Assembly: GCA_905233545.1 (NCBI GenBank)
Contig: CAJOEV010000019.1
Span: 1-45,918, forward strand
DNA from: an uncultured Eubacterium sp.
GTDB taxonomy: Bacteria; Bacillota; Clostridia; Oscillospirales; Acutalibacteraceae
Length of the DNA: 45,918 nucleotides
Direction: 5' to 3'
Position numbers and translations under genes: made by a program. Below, in pieces: positions 44,706 to 45,918 of the stretch. Below the pieces are notes generated by a model. It saw only the letters and a program-made list of their open reading frames with translations. It was not told where the DNA came from and did not search any database. The stretch's first letter is position 1. Each line of letters starts with the position of its first letter.

Positions 44706-45617
44706 TTATACTTTTACTATATCACTTGTTTTATTATCTTTCAAGATATTGTATTTCGTGTCTATGCGCTGAATTTTTCTGATAAAGCCCTCTCCGAAGA
44801 AGAAAAGGAAAACTGCCGTTGTCAAGCCGAAAACGAGATTAAACGGCATTCCTGCTCCGTAAATCGACAGTATTCCCGAAAGCGTTATGTTGTCTCCCAG
44901 CGACATGAAAACCGTTGAAATATCAACAATCAGTCCGTACAAAAATGTTGCCGAAAGAAAGCCGTACAGCGCAAGGGTATATCTATTATATGCTTTTTTG
45001 AAAATCAGCCCTGCAAAGAAGCCGACAAACCCAAGAGCAGCCATCTGAAACGGTGTCCAGATTCCCTGAGAAAATATGAAGTTTGAAACAAACGCCGAAA
45101 ACGCGCCGACAACATATCCCCTCTCGGCTCCGAGACATACCGAAGAAGCAATAACAACCGCCGCAATCGGTTTCACCTGCGGAACAAGATAGAACGCAGC
45201 TCTTGAAACAACTGCAAGCGCAATCAGGCTTGCAATCAGCGTTATCTCTCTTGACGAGCTGTTTTTCCTTTCAAAAGAAGCGATATCAGTTATCTTAACT
45301 ACACTCTTAGCTACGTTAGTTATGTAAAGGTCAAGATCGTCTCTGTAGACAAAAGTCGTGAAACCTGCGCTAATGGCTTCTTGTTCTCTTGTAACGTTCT
45401 TAACGTGAAACAAAAGTCTTTCAGCACTGTCTTTCTGTCCGTTATCAAGAAAAGCTTGTATTTCACCTTTTAAGGAATCCTGTAAAATATCAAGCATACC
45501 TCTCGTTACAACTTGCCGTTTATCCTTAATCTGTTTAAAAAAGTCCTGCGGCGGTAAGTTCTTTGAGAAAATCCTCTTCCTGATCCTTGATATCAGGTTT
45601 TTTATCGTTTGAAACAC
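44706..45617 (-). CDS. ECF S component-like membrane protein with uncertain N-terminus
   Basis: From about residue 120 the 303-aa frame is a typical S-component-like membrane domain of about six helices, with VSRAAFYLVPQVKPIAAVV and SQGIWTPFQMAALGFVGFFAG, resembling vitamin (perhaps cobalamin-type) ECF S proteins. Residues about 28-118 are soluble and unrecognised (KQIKDKRQVVTRGMLD ... YRDDLDLYITNVAKSVVKI). The GTG start at 45617 lacks a ribosome site and overlaps the preceding frame by 83 nt. Joining the two frames at the six-A run 45537-45542 would give one longer protein. The first about 27 residues are therefore doubtful. Confidence 0.6.
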   Translation of the reverse strand: MFQTIKNLISRIRKRIFSKNLPPQDFFKQIKDKRQVVTRGMLDILQDSLKGEIQAFLDNGQKDSAERLLFHVKNVTREQEAISAGFTTFVYRDDLDLYITNVAKSVVKITDIASFERKNSSSREITLIASLIALAVVSRAAFYLVPQVKPIAAVVIASSVCLGAERGYVVGAFSAFVSNFIFSQGIWTPFQMAALGFVGFFAGLIFKKAYNRYTLALYGFLSATFLYGLIVDISTVFMSLGDNITLSGILSIYGAGMPFNLVFGLTTAVFLFFFGEGFIRKIQRIDTKYNILKDNKTSDIVKV

Positions 45618-45918
45618 TGTGTTCCATTCCTTTCAAAAAACGCAATCTTGTTTCCTCTTCAAACAGCCAAGCAATATCAGGTTCTTCTCCTTCTTTTAAA
45701 ATGGTAACAAGGCATACGGCTTGATCCTTTTTAACAAAAGTAACTACTGTGCCTCTAAGATAGGTTAGAACCAAGATATCAAGGTAACAATCATACCACT
45801 TAAGATCGATAACTTCTTTTATCATACTGGCTATTCCTTTAATCCCCGTTGTTCTTGTTATTGTATTGACAGGGATCCATCCTTGGTGTTTAAGACGCTT
45901 CCTGATATCCTTTTTAAG
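45535..45918 (-). CDS. Unrecognised protein, runs off the window; possibly the N-terminal part of the ECF-like protein
   Basis: The frame is open from the window edge to a TAA at 45535-45537. The part from ATG 45825 is 96 aa (MIKEVIDLKWYDCYLDIL ... LTAAGLF); upstream codons are also open (KRLKHQGWIPVNTI). It has alternating hydrophobic strands (TVVTFVKKDQAVCLVTILK) and an acidic tail. It ends exactly where the next frame takes over at a homopolymer, so it may be the upstream part of a single gene split by an indel. The family is not recognised. Confidence 0.55.
   Translation of the reverse strand, partial: LKKDIRKRLKHQGWIPVNTITRTTGIKGIASMIKEVIDLKWYDCYLDILVLTYLRGTVVTFVKKDQAVCLVTILKEGEEPDIAWLFEEETRLRFLKGMEHSVSNDKKPDIKDQEEDFLKELTAAGLF

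Noticed and set aside
45530-45545. Programmed ribosomal frameshift at TTTTTTAAAC
   Set aside because: The heptamer TTTAAAC is not in the phase required for a -1 shift from the upstream frame, and joining needs a +1 change. A homopolymer indel is the simpler reading, though not proven.

Overview
The window looks like a chromosomal segment of an anaerobic, spore-forming, low-GC Firmicute, most likely a Clostridia / Oscillospirales (Ruminococcaceae-like) gut bacterium. Pointers are spoVAD, a Firmicute-type pyr operon with pyrK/pyrD, class II galT, a Na/Pi-PhoU transporter, an L20-type infC leader and consensus sigma-A promoters. The taxonomic call is inference; no rRNA or marker comparison could be run.

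Layout. 1-10.4 kb, minus strand: a complete de novo pyrimidine operon in the order pyrC-carA-carB-pyrK-pyrD-pyrF-pyrE-pyrB-pyrI, driven by a perfect TTGACA-17-TATAAT promoter. carB is broken by a short deletion. 10.4-14.1 kb: an ECF transporter S component (-), then TSCPD protein, clan GH-D glycosidase and signal peptidase I (+). 14.3-20.8 kb, minus strand: the F1Fo ATP synthase operon atpB-E-F-(H::A)-G-D-C, in which delta and alpha are one continuous polypeptide. 21.1-23.8 kb: proS and galE (+), then a secreted alpha/beta-hydrolase (-). 25.1-28.6 kb: accessory genes (zinc-ribbon membrane protein, pRiA4b ORF-3-like protein, Fic protein, membrane protein). 28.6-32.8 kb, minus strand: solitary spoVAD, infC-rpmI-rplT with an attenuator leader, and a D,D-carboxypeptidase. 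32.8-35 kb: metallophosphoesterase, then a tandem-repeat leader and three overlapping unknown small genes. 35-45.9 kb: gdhA, SCP2-like protein, LOG/cytidylate-kinase-like pair, galT with a PHP phosphatase, Na/Pi transporter, DUF2804, M20 peptidase, and an ECF S-like membrane protein whose upstream reading frame runs off the window.

The clan GH-D (alpha-galactosidase-like) enzyme, galE and galT would together feed galactose into the Leloir pathway. Pyrimidine synthesis, ATP synthase, translation factors and nitrogen assimilation make this a housekeeping region with small accessory islands.

Three features stand out between the genes. First, two copies of an approximately 230-bp MITE-like element occur with terminal inverted repeats and a central hairpin. 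The hairpin shows compensatory changes between copies, and both copies sit in what look like loops of rho-independent terminators. Second, at least a dozen intergenic tracts are degenerate tandem heptamers (period 7) next to GC-rich hairpin cores, some overlapping gene stop codons. Third, a 49-nt tandem repeat lies ahead of the unknown three-gene cassette at 33.6-34.9 kb. Many annotated starts here are resolved by Shine-Dalgarno position, including TTG starts (pyrI, atpC, gdhA) and a probable ATC start for infC.
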